The position numbers and the translations under genes are program-made. Below the pieces are notes generated by a model that did no database searches, was not told the DNA's origin, and was given only the letters and a program-made list of their open reading frames with translations. Of a DNA stretch of 64,000 nt, positions 8,439-17,496 are shown in pieces (position 1 is the first letter of the stretch; each line of letters opens with the position of its first letter). Origin of the DNA: Taklimakanibacter sp050251035 (GTDB lineage Bacteria > Pseudomonadota > Alphaproteobacteria > Rhizobiales > Aestuariivirgaceae); assembly GCA_050251035.1 (NCBI GenBank), contig JBFWNN010000005.1, positions 51,412 through 115,411 on the forward strand. Direction: 5' to 3'.

Positions 8439-9436
8439 GTTTCGATCTCGCTTTCATCTGGGCGGCCCTCATCGCCTTCGCGGTCCTCGCCTATGTGGTG
8501 ATGGACGGCTTCGATCTCGGCATCGGCATATTGTTCCCGTTCTACAAATCGGAGAGCGACCGCGACCGGATGATGAACTCGGTGGCGCCGGTGTGGGACG
8601 GCAACGAGACCTGGCTGGTGCTGGGCGGCGGCGGGCTGTTCGCGGTCTTCCCGCTCGCTTATGCCGTCATCATGCCGGCACTCTATGCACCGATCATCAT
8701 CATGCTGCTGGCGCTCGTCTTTCGCGGCGTCGCCTTCGAGTTCCGCTGGCGCACGACGCGCGGCAAATTCCTGTGGGACTGGGCGTTCGCGGCGGGATCG
8801 CTGGCCGCCACATTCGCGCAGGGCATCGCGCTCGGCACCATCGTGCAGGGCATTCCGGTGGCGGATCGCGCCTATGCCGGCGGCTGGTGGAACTGGCTGA
8901 CCCTGTTCAGCGTGTTCACCGGCATCGCGCTGGTGGTCGGCTATGCGCTGCTGGGCGCCGGGTGGCTCATCCTCAAGACCGATGGACCGCTGCAGGACAA
9001 GTCCTATCGCTTCGCCCTCGTCCTCGGCCCGGCGACGCTGGTCCTCATCGGCCTCGTCAGCCTGTGGACGCCGTTCCTCGAGCCCTTATACATGGAACGC
9101 TGGTTCACCTGGCCGCGCATGCTCTACACCGTGCCGGTGCCCCTCCTGGTGGCGGCAGCCGCCTATCTCCTCATCAGGGGCATCCTGCGCCGCGACGAGC
9201 TGACGCCGTTCCTGGCGACGCTGGCGCTGTTCGTGCTGTCCTTCATCGGCATCGGCATCAGCTTCTACCCCTATATCGTGCCGCCGACGCTCACCATCTG
9301 GGATGCAGCGGCTCCCAAGGAGAGCCTCGGCTTCCTCCTGATCGGAGCGGTCGTCCTGATCCCGATCATCCTCGCCTATACCGCCTATGCCTATTGGGTG
9401 TTCCGCGGCAAGGTCGGGACGGAGGGCTATCATTGA
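8435..9436 (+). CDS. cydB: Cytochrome bd-type ubiquinol oxidase subunit II
   Basis: A 333-residue, roughly eight-helix protein that pairs with CydA. It opens with the family pattern FDLAFIWAALIAFAVLAYVVMDGFDLGIGILFPF and has the VWDGNETWLVLGGGGLFAVFP block. The start was placed at the ATG overlapping the cydA stop, because a long in-frame extension upstream only reads through cydA in another frame. The next gene starts inside its stop codon, so all three subunits are translationally coupled. Confidence 0.95.
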   Translation: MSFDLAFIWAALIAFAVLAYVVMDGFDLGIGILFPFYKSESDRDRMMNSVAPVWDGNETWLVLGGGGLFAVFPLAYAVIMPALYAPIIIMLLALVFRGVAFEFRWRTTRGKFLWDWAFAAGSLAATFAQGIALGTIVQGIPVADRAYAGGWWNWLTLFSVFTGIALVVGYALLGAGWLILKTDGPLQDKSYRFALVLGPATLVLIGLVSLWTPFLEPLYMERWFTWPRMLYTVPVPLLVAAAAYLLIRGILRRDELTPFLATLALFVLSFIGIGISFYPYIVPPTLTIWDAAAPKESLGFLLIGAVVLIPIILAYTAYAYWVFRGKVGTEGYH

Positions 9437-9558
9437 GGGGGGCGCCGGGCGGTCGGCCGCTCCGTCAGCGGCTCGCCTGGTTCGTCCTGCTCTGGGTGGC
9501 CGGCTTCGTTGCCGTTGGGGCGGTTGCCTGGGTCATCAGGCTTTTCCTGGGGCTATAG
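9433..9558 (+). CDS. DUF2474 family small membrane subunit of the bd oxidase operon
   Basis: A 41-residue peptide starts at a TTG whose last two bases are the first two of the cydB TGA stop. It has a basic N-terminus (RGAPGGRPLRQR), one transmembrane helix at about residues 15-37 and a short tail (IRLFLGL). DUF2474 peptides of this size regularly follow CIO-type cydAB, in the position held by CydX in enterobacterial operons. A role in oxidase assembly or stability is inferred from that parallel. Confidence 0.75.
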   Translation: MRGAPGGRPLRQRLAWFVLLWVAGFVAVGAVAWVIRLFLGL

Positions 9559-9628
9559 GCCGTTTCCTTGCCATTCCCCGCCGTTCCCGCCATAAGGACG
9601 GCCGCACAGAACCTTCCTATTGGATATC

Positions 9629-10924
9629 ATGGTGAAATCGCTGAGATTGGGTGTTGCCGGCCTTGGAACGGTGGGCACCGGGCTTCTGGACCTCCTGGCC
9701 AAGCATGGGCCGGAGATCGCGCGCCGCGTCGGCCGCCCGATCGAGGTCACGGCCGTTTGCGCAAGGGACAAGATCAAGAAGCGCGGCCACGAGCTTGGCC
9801 ATTTCACCTGGTTCGACGACCCCAAGACGCTTGCCCAGTCCGACGGCATCGACGTGTTCGTCGAATTGATGGGCGGCGAGGGCGATCCCGCCAAATCCGC
9901 CGTCACCGCGGCGCTCGTTGCGGGCAAGCCGGTGGTGACGGCCAACAAAGCGCTCCTCGCGCATCACGGCGTGACGCTGTCCAAGCTCGCCGAGGAGAAG
10001 GGGGTCGCGCTCAATTTCGAGGCGGCGGTCGCGGGTGGCATCCCCATCGTCAAGACGATGCGCGAGGCGCTCGCCGGCAACCAGGCGACGAAAGTATTCG
10101 GCATCCTCAACGGCACCTGCAACTATATCCTCACGAAGATGGCGGAGGAGGCGCGCAGCTTCGCCGACGTGCTCAAGGAGGCGCAGCAGCTGGGCTATGC
10201 CGAAGCCGATCCCACCTTCGACATCGGCGGATTCGACACGTCGCACAAGCTCGCCATCCTCACCTCGCTCGCCTTCGGCACGGAGGTGAATGTCGCGGCG
10301 ATCGACATCGAAGGCATCGAGGCGGTGACGCTCGCGGACATCCGCAATGCCGGCGAGATGGGCTTCAAGGTCAAGCTGCTGGGCGTCGCGGTGGCGACGG
10401 CCGACGGCATCGAGCAGCGGGTGCATCCGACGCTGGTGCCCAAGGGATCACCTGTCGCCGACACCGACGGCGTCTTCAACGCGGTCGTGGTGCAGAGCGA
10501 CTTCGCCGGCGATTTGATGCTGGAAGGACGCGGGGCGGGCGCGCATCCGACCGCATCCGCGGTGCTGTCCGATATCGCCGATATCGCGCGCGGCAATCTC
10601 AGGCCGTCTTTCGGCCTGCCGGCGAAGGACATGCGTAAATACAAGGCGGCGCCGAAGCGCGCGCATGAAGGCGGCTATTACGTGGCGCTCGAGCTCTATG
10701 ACAAGCCGGGCGCGGTCGCTGCCATCGCACGCATCCTGGCGGACGAGAGGATATCGATCGAGAGCATCGTGCAGAAAGCTCCCGCCAAGGAAGGCGCCAT
10801 CGCCTCCTTCATGCTTGTCACACATAAGACACTCGATTCATCCATGCGTCAGGCCCTGGCGCGGATCGAGACGGATGGGCATGTCGCGGCGACGCCCCGC
10901 ATGATCCGTATCGAACGGCTTTAG
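9629..10924 (+). CDS. hom: Homoserine dehydrogenase
   Basis: A 431-residue enzyme that reduces aspartate semialdehyde to homoserine, leading to threonine and methionine. It has an N-terminal Rossmann motif (VAGLGTVGTGLL), the VVTANKALLAHHG segment, the GILNGTCNYILTKM catalytic region and a C-terminal ACT domain (from about residue 350), typical of threonine-feedback-regulated forms. The ATG at 9629 is preferred to a TTG at 9620. glpX follows after 18 bp, so they probably share a transcript. Confidence 0.96.
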   Translation: MVKSLRLGVAGLGTVGTGLLDLLAKHGPEIARRVGRPIEVTAVCARDKIKKRGHELGHFTWFDDPKTLAQSDGIDVFVELMGGEGDPAKSAVTAALVAGKPVVTANKALLAHHGVTLSKLAEEKGVALNFEAAVAGGIPIVKTMREALAGNQATKVFGILNGTCNYILTKMAEEARSFADVLKEAQQLGYAEADPTFDIGGFDTSHKLAILTSLAFGTEVNVAAIDIEGIEAVTLADIRNAGEMGFKVKLLGVAVATADGIEQRVHPTLVPKGSPVADTDGVFNAVVVQSDFAGDLMLEGRGAGAHPTASAVLSDIADIARGNLRPSFGLPAKDMRKYKAAPKRAHEGGYYVALELYDKPGAVAAIARILADERISIESIVQKAPAKEGAIASFMLVTHKTLDSSMRQALARIETDGHVAATPRMIRIERL

Positions 10925-10942
10925 CTTCCTGGAGGACCTCTG

Positions 10943-11902
10943 ATGCTCAATCGCATGCTCACCATCGAAATCGCCCGTGTCACCGAAGCCGCAGCCATAG
11001 CGGCGGCGGGCTGGCGGGGCAGAGGCGATGAGAAGCGTGCCGATCAGGCGGCGGTCGACGCGATGCGCCAGGCGCTCAACACGATCGTCGAGATGGACGG
11101 TCTTGTGGTCATCGGCGAAGGCGAGCGCGACGAAGCGCCGATGCTCTATATCGGCGAACGGGTCGGCGGCGGCAAGAGCTGGCGCATCGACATCGCCCTC
11201 GATCCCTTGGAAGGCACGACGCTGTGCGCCAAGGCGATGCCCAATTCGATCGCCTGCGTCGCCATGGCGGAAGGCGGCAGCCTGCTGCATGCGCCCGACA
11301 CCTATATGGACAAGATCGCCATCGGCGGGGGGTATCCGGAAGGCGTCGTCGACCTCGACCTCAGCCCGCAAGAGAACATCGCCCGCCTCGCCAAGGCGAA
11401 GGGCGTGCCCACGGCGCAGGTCACCGCCTGCGTCCTCGACCGGCCGCGCCATGAGAAGATCATTGCCGGCGTGCGCGAGACGGGGGCTTCGGTCAGGCTC
11501 ATCACCGACGGCGACGTGGCGGGTGTCATCCACACGGCCGACCCGGAAGAAACCGGCATCGACATCTATCTGGGCATCGGCGGCGCGCCGGAAGGCGTGC
11601 TCGCCGCCGCCGCCCTGCGCTGCATCGGCGGGCAGATGCAAGGCCGGCTGGTGACCTCGAGCGCCGAGCAGAAGGAGCGGGCGCGCAAGATGGGCATCAC
11701 CGACTTCAACAAGAAGTTTTCGCTCAACGACATGGCGTCCGGCGACGTGATGTTCGCGGCGACCGGCGTCACCGACGGATCGCTCTTGCGCGGCGTGCGT
11801 TTCGACAAGGAGCATGTCACGACCGAGACGGTGGTGATGCGCTCGGCGACGGGTACGGTGCGCTGGATCAAGAACCGCCGCCGGGCCGATATCGGCGAAT
11901 AG
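10943..11902 (+). CDS. glpX: Class II fructose-1,6-bisphosphatase
   Basis: This 319-residue protein is a GlpX-type fructose-bisphosphatase of gluconeogenesis and the Calvin/pentose pathways. The metal and phosphate motifs are clear: VVIGEGERDEAPM near residue 58 and DPLEGTT at residues 87-93. An 18-bp gap with a GGAGG-type site separates it from hom. The hom-glpX pairing is common in alphaproteobacteria. Its 3' end is two bases from the convergent murI end. Confidence 0.95.
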   Translation: MLNRMLTIEIARVTEAAAIAAAGWRGRGDEKRADQAAVDAMRQALNTIVEMDGLVVIGEGERDEAPMLYIGERVGGGKSWRIDIALDPLEGTTLCAKAMPNSIACVAMAEGGSLLHAPDTYMDKIAIGGGYPEGVVDLDLSPQENIARLAKAKGVPTAQVTACVLDRPRHEKIIAGVRETGASVRLITDGDVAGVIHTADPEETGIDIYLGIGGAPEGVLAAAALRCIGGQMQGRLVTSSAEQKERARKMGITDFNKKFSLNDMASGDVMFAATGVTDGSLLRGVRFDKEHVTTETVVMRSATGTVRWIKNRRRADIGE

Positions 11903-11904
11903 GC

Positions 11905-12729
11905 TTAAATCGGCAGGTCCAGCACCTCATTGGCGGCAAAGCCCATGGCGGCATAGGCCGCGAGGCTTTCGCTGCCGCGGCCTCGCGCCGAGGTGAGATA
12001 GACCGTTCCGTGCGCGGTGCCGTTCATTCCGGCGCCGTTGATGCCGCCTGGGCCCGTGCGCAGGAGATCGCTGACGCGCCGCGCGATGGCGGGCGCCGGA
12101 TCGATATAGGTCACGGGCCAGGGCGCCACGTCGCGGATCTCATCGAGCAGCAGCGGATAATGGGTGCAGCCGAGGACGACGACGTCGGTCACGCGGTCGT
12201 CGCGCTTGCGGAAGACCGGCGCGATCTCAGCTTTGAGCTCGTCCCGGTCGATGGCCTGGCCCTTGAGCTTCGCCTCGGCGATCTCGGCCAGCCGCCTGGC
12301 ACCATGCAGGAACACCTTGCAGTGATAGGCATAGGTATGGATGAGCGTCTTGGTGTATTCGCGATTGACGGTGCCGGGCGTCGCCAGCACGCCGATGAGG
12401 CCCGATTTCGTCTGCGCCGCGGCGGGCTTGATGGCGGGGACGGTGCCGACAAAGGGCACCCGATAGCGCTCGCGCAAGGCGGCGAGCGCCAAGGTGCTGG
12501 CGGTATTGCAGGCGATGACGACGAGGTCGGGCCGGGTCGTGGCGATGAGCTTGCCGACCACGGCGACGATGCGCCCGACCAGCTCGGGCTCCTTCCAGGC
12601 GCCATAGGGAAAGGCGGCATTGTCGGCGGCATAGATCAGGATCGCCGCCGGTTCGGCGGCGCGGACGGCCGCGGCGACGGTGAGGCCGCCCATGCCGCTG
12701 TCGAAGAGGAGGATGCGGGGCGCGGTCAT
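11905..12729 (-). CDS. murI: Glutamate racemase
   Basis: A 274-residue cofactor-independent racemase that makes D-glutamate for peptidoglycan. The catalytic cysteines lie in VIACNTASTLA and VLGCTHYPLL, and the N-terminus reads LLFDSGMGGLTV, as in MurI. It overlaps the stop of the upstream RNA methyltransferase gene by 4 bp (ATGA), so the two are coupled. Start and length are normal. Confidence 0.96.
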   Translation of the reverse strand: MTAPRILLFDSGMGGLTVAAAVRAAEPAAILIYAADNAAFPYGAWKEPELVGRIVAVVGKLIATTRPDLVVIACNTASTLALAALRERYRVPFVGTVPAIKPAAAQTKSGLIGVLATPGTVNREYTKTLIHTYAYHCKVFLHGARRLAEIAEAKLKGQAIDRDELKAEIAPVFRKRDDRVTDVVVLGCTHYPLLLDEIRDVAPWPVTYIDPAPAIARRVSDLLRTGPGGINGAGMNGTAHGTVYLTSARGRGSESLAAYAAMGFAANEVLDLPI

Positions 12730-13544
12730 TCGGCGTCGCGGTCCTTCTTCCTGAGATGCGCCCGGGTGAGGGAGGAGACGATGCCGCGCAAGGAGCGCAC
12801 TTCCTGCTCGGTGAGCTCGGCGCGGGCGAAGAGATTGCGCATGTTGCGGATCATTCCCGGTTTCTTCTCAGGCGTCTTGAAGAAGCCCGCTGCGTCCAAT
12901 TCACTCTCAATATGATGAAAGAATCCATAAAGCTCGTCTTTCGTCGCGGGCCTGGTATCGGGCGTCATCAGGCCCGGCCCCGACAGAGCGGGAAGCTCCG
13001 GTGTCGCCTGGCCGAGGGTCCGCGCCTCGTGCTTGTACCATTCATAGCCGACGAGCAGCACGGCCTGGGCGATGTTGAGCGACGCGAAGGCCGGATTGAC
13101 CGGGGCTGTGACGATGATATCGGCCAGGGAAACTTCGTCATTATTGAGGCCCCAGCGCTCGCGCCCAAAAAGCAGCGCCAGTCTCTCGCCGTCGGCGATC
13201 CGCGCCCGCATCTCGGTTCCGGCCTGTTCCGGCGTGATCACTTCCTTGACCATGCCGCGTGGGCGGGCGGTGGTGGCATAGACACGATGGAAGCCCTTGA
13301 GGGCTTCGGCGAGAGTCGCGTGGATCACGGCCGCCTCTATGATCCAGTCGGCGCCCGAGGCCGCCTTGAGCGCCCGCTCATTGGGCCAACCGTCCCGGGG
13401 ATCGACGATATGCAGCTCATGCAGGCCGAAATTGGCCATGGCGCGCGCCGCGGTGCCGATATTCTCACCCAGCTGCGGATTGACCAGGATGACCGCCGGG
13501 GCGGGGCCCAAGGGTTGTGCTTGCGTCTTGTCGGTACCTGCCAT
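12726..13544 (-). CDS. trmJ: TrmJ-like RNA methyltransferase (TrmH/SpoU family)
   Basis: A 272-residue SPOUT-fold protein. It begins PAVILVNPQLGENIGTAARAM, contains the ALLFGRERWGLNNDEV block and ends the SPOUT core with PAFASLNIAQAVLLVGYEW; these are the three conserved SpoU motifs. TrmJ 2'-O-methylates tRNA position 32. That assignment rests on overall length and motif form, and another TrmH-group RNA target is possible. It is operonic with murI through a 4-bp overlap. Confidence 0.88.
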   Translation of the reverse strand: MAGTDKTQAQPLGPAPAVILVNPQLGENIGTAARAMANFGLHELHIVDPRDGWPNERALKAASGADWIIEAAVIHATLAEALKGFHRVYATTARPRGMVKEVITPEQAGTEMRARIADGERLALLFGRERWGLNNDEVSLADIIVTAPVNPAFASLNIAQAVLLVGYEWYKHEARTLGQATPELPALSGPGLMTPDTRPATKDELYGFFHHIESELDAAGFFKTPEKKPGMIRNMRNLFARAELTEQEVRSLRGIVSSLTRAHLRKKDRDAE

Positions 13545-13655
13545 GGCTGTCGCTTAACGTATTCGAAGGCAAAGGAAAATGCGGGTGTCGGCGCCTGCGA
13601 TCTGTGATTGCGTGAAATGCGATTTGCGTCAATATTGGACCTCATCGAGGTATGC

Positions 13656-15464
13656 ATGAACGACGGTAAGACGCAACAGACCGATTTCCGCCTCGCCGAT
13701 CCGGCGCAGTTCGCGCGCAACATGGCGAAAGTCTTCGAGCAGGCGGCCCAGATCGCCCGCAACTTCGCCGAGACGCCGCCTGATCCGCAGCGCGACATGG
13801 AGGCGCAGGTCACGCCGGCCGAGCAGGTGGTCAAGACCCTCTCCGTCGTGGCCCAGTCCTACGCCCAGGACCCGCAGAAACTCATGGACGCCCAGATGCG
13901 CCTGTGGGCGAGCTATGGCGAATTGTGGCAGTCGGCCTGGCGCCGGGCGCTGGGCGAGGACGTGGCCCCGGTCGCGGCGCCCGAGCGCGGCGACCGGCGC
14001 TTCACCGACAAGGACTGGCAGCAGAACACGCTCTTCGACTTCCTCAAGCAGTTCTATCTCCTGTCGGCGCGCTGGGCCGGTGACCTGGTCGAAGAGGCGC
14101 AAGGCATCGACGACCATACGCGCCACAAGGCTCGCTTCTATGTCGACCAGATCGCCAATGCGGTCTCGCCCTCGAATTTCGCGCTCACCAATCCGGAAGT
14201 GCTCAGGGCCACGCTCGCCAGCAACGGCGCCAATCTCGTCGAAGGGCTGAAGAACTTCGAGGAGGACCTGAAAGCCGGCAAGGGGCGGCTGCGCATCAAG
14301 CAGACCGATCTCTCGGCCTTCGCGCTCGGCAAGAATGTGGCGACGACGCCCGGCAAGGTCGTCTTCCAGAACGACACGTTCCAGCTCATCCAATATGCGC
14401 CGACGACCGACAAGGTCTATGAGATCCCGCTCCTCATCGTGCCGCCCTGGATCAACAAGTTCTACATCCTCGACCTGAACCCCAAGAAATCTTTCGTGCG
14501 CTGGGCGACGGAGCAGGGCTTCACCGTCTTCGTCATGTCCTGGGTCAATCCGGACGAGAAGCATGGCCACAAGACCTTCGCGGACTATATGCGCGACGGC
14601 TTCCTGACCGCGCTCGACCAGGTCCTGGCGGCGACCGGCAGCCCGAAAGCGAATGTCATCGGCTACTGCGTCGGTGGATCGCTGGTCGCGGCGGGGCTCG
14701 GCTATCTCGCCGCCAAGCGCGACGAGCGGGTGAACGCGGTCACCTTCTTCACGACGCAGGTCGATTTCGAGAAGGCCGGGGACCTGCGGGTCTTCGTCGA
14801 CACGGAGCAGATCGAATGGGCCGAAGGGCGCATGAAGGACAAGGGCTATCTCGCCGGCCGCCATGTCGCCGACGCCTTCAATCTTCTGAGGTCGAACGAT
14901 CTGATCTGGTCCTACGTGGTCAACAACTACATGCTCGGCAAGGACCCGATGCCGTTCGATCTGCTCTACTGGAACGCCGATTCGACGCGCATGCCGGCGG
15001 GCGTGCACAGCCAGTATCTGCGCGAATGCTATCTCAACAACCGCTTGGCGCAGGCCCAGATGACGCTCGATGGGGTGCGCATCGACCTCAAGAAGGTGAA
15101 GCTGCCGATCTATAATCTGGCGGCGCGCGAGGACCATATCGCGCCTTTGCCGTCGGTCTTCCGGCTCGGCCAGAATCTCGGCGGCGAGACGCGGCTGGTG
15201 GTGGCGGGCTCGGGCCACATAGCGGGGGTCGTCAACCCGCCCGAAGCGCAGAAATACCAGTACTGGACGAATGATGCGCCGGGCGGGACGCTCGAGGACT
15301 GGTTCAAGGGTGCCACCGAGCACAAGGGCTCCTGGTGGCCCGACTGGGCGTCCTGGATGGGGCCCAAATCCGGCAGACGAGTCAAGGCGCGGGTTCCGGG
15401 CGCCGGCAAGCTCAAGGCCATCGAGGATGCGCCCGGCAGCTATGTTCTTGTGAAGGCGGAGTAA
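13656..15464 (+). CDS. phaC: Class I poly(3-hydroxyalkanoate) synthase
   Basis: A 602-residue polymerase that joins (R)-3-hydroxyacyl-CoA units into PHA storage granules. The lipase-like box GYCVGGSL carries the nucleophilic cysteine. The remaining triad members are in AAREDHIAP and VAGSGHIAGVV, and the PPWINKFYILDLNPKKS block is class I-like. The ATG at 13656 was chosen over an in-frame start at 13608, whose leader is not family-like. No phaAB or phasin gene is adjacent. A terminator follows the gene. Confidence 0.95.
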   Translation: MNDGKTQQTDFRLADPAQFARNMAKVFEQAAQIARNFAETPPDPQRDMEAQVTPAEQVVKTLSVVAQSYAQDPQKLMDAQMRLWASYGELWQSAWRRALGEDVAPVAAPERGDRRFTDKDWQQNTLFDFLKQFYLLSARWAGDLVEEAQGIDDHTRHKARFYVDQIANAVSPSNFALTNPEVLRATLASNGANLVEGLKNFEEDLKAGKGRLRIKQTDLSAFALGKNVATTPGKVVFQNDTFQLIQYAPTTDKVYEIPLLIVPPWINKFYILDLNPKKSFVRWATEQGFTVFVMSWVNPDEKHGHKTFADYMRDGFLTALDQVLAATGSPKANVIGYCVGGSLVAAGLGYLAAKRDERVNAVTFFTTQVDFEKAGDLRVFVDTEQIEWAEGRMKDKGYLAGRHVADAFNLLRSNDLIWSYVVNNYMLGKDPMPFDLLYWNADSTRMPAGVHSQYLRECYLNNRLAQAQMTLDGVRIDLKKVKLPIYNLAAREDHIAPLPSVFRLGQNLGGETRLVVAGSGHIAGVVNPPEAQKYQYWTNDAPGGTLEDWFKGATEHKGSWWPDWASWMGPKSGRRVKARVPGAGKLKAIEDAPGSYVLVKAE

Positions 15465-15521
15465 TCCGAGCCCGGCGGAGCTATTTGACAAGCCCCCCGG
15501 CATGCATTACACGAGCCTCCC

Positions 15522-15555
15522 AACGCGGGGCCGCATTTGGCTTCCCGCGTTTTTG
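15522..15555 (+). terminator. Rho-independent terminator after phaC
   Basis: AACGCGGG (15522-15529) pairs with CCCGCGTT (15544-15551). An inner GCC/GGC extension sits across a two-base bulge, and a run of five Ts starts at 15550. It lies 58 bp after the phaC stop and before rpsD. Confidence 0.75.
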
Positions 15556-15690
15556 CTTGCCTGCGGACCTGGTTTTCCTTGGCGAAACGAAGGTCCTGTC
15601 GGCCGGGCAACCGGCAGAGGAGGGCTCGCTCAATAACTCCGGCGGTCGTGAGGCCGCCACCCGCATTATTTCGAGACTTTGGAGTCCAAA

Positions 15691-16308
15691 ATGACCAAAC
15701 GCGTGCAAGCCAAGCACAAGATCGACCGCCGCATGGGGCAGAACATCTGGGGCCGCCCCAAGAGCCCCATCAACAAGCGTGAATATGGTCCCGGCCAGCA
15801 TGGCCAGCGCCGCAAGGGCAAGCTCTCGGACTTCGGCACGCAGCTCCGGGCCAAGCAGAAGCTCAAGGGCTACTACGCCAACATCTCCGAGCGCCAGTTC
15901 TACGGCATCTATTCGGAAGCCGCGCGCATGACCGGCGACACATCGGAGAACCTGATCGGCCTGCTCGAGCGCCGCCTCGACGCCATCGTCTATCGCGCCA
16001 AGTTCGTCCCCACCATGTTCGCCGCCCGCCAGTTCGTGAGCCACGGCCATGTCAAGGTGAACGGCCGCCGGGTGACCATCCCCAGCATGCGCCTCAAGGC
16101 CGGCGATGCGATCGAAGTCCGCCAGAAGTCGAAGGAACTGCCGGTGCTCCTCGAAGCGACGCAACTCGCCGAGCGCGACGTGCCGGACTATGTCGAGACC
16201 GATCACAAGGCGATGACCGCGAAGCTCGCGCGCGTGCCGGGCCTGTCGGATGTTCCCTATCCGGTGCAGATGGAGCCGAACCTGGTCGTCGAATATTATT
16301 CGCGCTGA
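15691..16308 (+). CDS. rpsD: 30S ribosomal protein S4
   Basis: A 205-residue primary 16S rRNA-binding protein. The alphaproteobacterial form is recognisable from TKRVQAKHKIDRRMGQNIWG and the GPGQHGQRRKGK loop. The S4 RNA-binding domain at about residues 95-155 contains RRLDAIVYRAKF and SHGHVKVNGRRV. The start is the ATG after a GGAG site, and an in-frame start 12 bp upstream was rejected. It is monocistronic, with terminators on both sides. Confidence 0.98.
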   Translation: MTKRVQAKHKIDRRMGQNIWGRPKSPINKREYGPGQHGQRRKGKLSDFGTQLRAKQKLKGYYANISERQFYGIYSEAARMTGDTSENLIGLLERRLDAIVYRAKFVPTMFAARQFVSHGHVKVNGRRVTIPSMRLKAGDAIEVRQKSKELPVLLEATQLAERDVPDYVETDHKAMTAKLARVPGLSDVPYPVQMEPNLVVEYYSR

Positions 16309-16333
16309 TCGGCTATTTTTCATGGATTTGTAG

Positions 16334-16359
16334 ACGGCGAGGCCCTGCCTCGCCGTTTT
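16334..16359 (+). terminator. Rho-independent terminator after rpsD
   Basis: ACGGCGAGG (16334-16342) pairs perfectly with CCTCGCCGT (16348-16356) around a five-base loop, followed by TTTT. It lies 25 bp after the rpsD stop. Confidence 0.88.
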
Positions 16360-16443
16360 GCGTTTCAGCCGGCTGCTTGGGTTTTGCCGTGGTAGTGTTT
16401 TGACATAACCTTGTCCGCGCTCTCTAGAACTCCGGAGACTTTC

Positions 16444-17493
16444 ATGAGCAAGCCAAAGGGGGCGGAGGTCCCCGGCACGAAATCCAATTCCGATCTTCCC
16501 GGGCTCTACCGCACCATGCGGCGCGTGCGCAGCTTCGAGGAGCGGGTCGGGGAGCTCTTCGTGCGCGGCCAGACGGCGGGCTCGATGCTGCATCTGTCGA
16601 TCGGCGAGGAGAGTGCGGCGGCCGGCGTCACCGCGGCGATGAAGCCGCAGGACACCTTCACCACGCATCATCGCGGCCATGGCATCTTCCTGGCGCGCGG
16701 CGCAAACCCCGCGCGGATGATGGCCGAGATCGGCGGCAAGGAAGCGGGCTATTGCCACGGCAAGGGCGGCTCGATGCATATCGCCGATATGAGCCTCGGG
16801 CATCTCGGCGCCAATGCCATTGTCGGCGGCGGCATTCCCGCGGTCGTCGGCGCCGGCCTGTCGGCGCGCCACAAGCGCAACAACGCGGTGTCGGTCGCCT
16901 TCTTCGGCGACGGCGCCACCGGGCAGGGCATCCTCTATGAGAGCATGAACATGGCGGCGCTGTGGGGCCTGCCGGTCATCTTCGCCTGCATCAACAACCA
17001 ATATGGCATGGGCACGCGCATCGACCAGGCGACGGCCAACATCCAGCTGCATGAGCGCGCCATCGCCTTCGGCCTCAATGGCGAAAGTGTCGACGGACTC
17101 GATGTCGAGGAAGTGGCCGATGCGGCGCGCCGGCTGGTCGACGCGGCGCGCGCCGGCAAGCCTGGCTTCCTCGCCATCACCTGCTACCGTTTCTATGGCC
17201 ACGCGCGCAAGGACAAGTCGCCCTATCGCGACGCCGCCGAGGAAGAGGCCGGACGCGCGCGCGACCCGCTGGCGTTTGCGCGGGCCCGGCTGATCGAGCG
17301 CGGGCTCGCTTCGGCAACCGATATCGACGCGCTCGATGCCGAGATCGCGGCCGAGATGGATGCGACCATCGACTTCACCATCGCCCAGAAAGAACCGCCG
17401 CTCGCATCCATGTTCCGCGATGTCTTCGACCCTTCGGAGCCCGAGCCCGAGCCGGTCCGCACCCGCATCAACCGCGTCCTTGCAACAGAATAG
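16444..17493 (+). CDS. acoA: Thiamine-diphosphate dehydrogenase E1 alpha, acetoin dehydrogenase type
   Basis: A 349-residue E1 alpha subunit of a 2-oxo-acid/acetoin dehydrogenase complex. The thiamine-diphosphate motif spans FFGDGATGQGILYESMNMA to CINNQYGMGT, and the HHRGHGIFLARGA and GKGGSMHI blocks are AcoA/PdhA-like. Pairing with an E2 that contains an alpha/beta hydrolase points to acetoin or a related ketol as substrate, not pyruvate. The ATG at 16444 replaces an in-frame TTG at 16411. acoB begins 3 bp after its stop. Confidence 0.85.
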   Translation: MSKPKGAEVPGTKSNSDLPGLYRTMRRVRSFEERVGELFVRGQTAGSMLHLSIGEESAAAGVTAAMKPQDTFTTHHRGHGIFLARGANPARMMAEIGGKEAGYCHGKGGSMHIADMSLGHLGANAIVGGGIPAVVGAGLSARHKRNNAVSVAFFGDGATGQGILYESMNMAALWGLPVIFACINNQYGMGTRIDQATANIQLHERAIAFGLNGESVDGLDVEEVADAARRLVDAARAGKPGFLAITCYRFYGHARKDKSPYRDAAEEEAGRARDPLAFARARLIERGLASATDIDALDAEIAAEMDATIDFTIAQKEPPLASMFRDVFDPSEPEPEPVRTRINRVLATE

Positions 17494-17496
17494 GCC

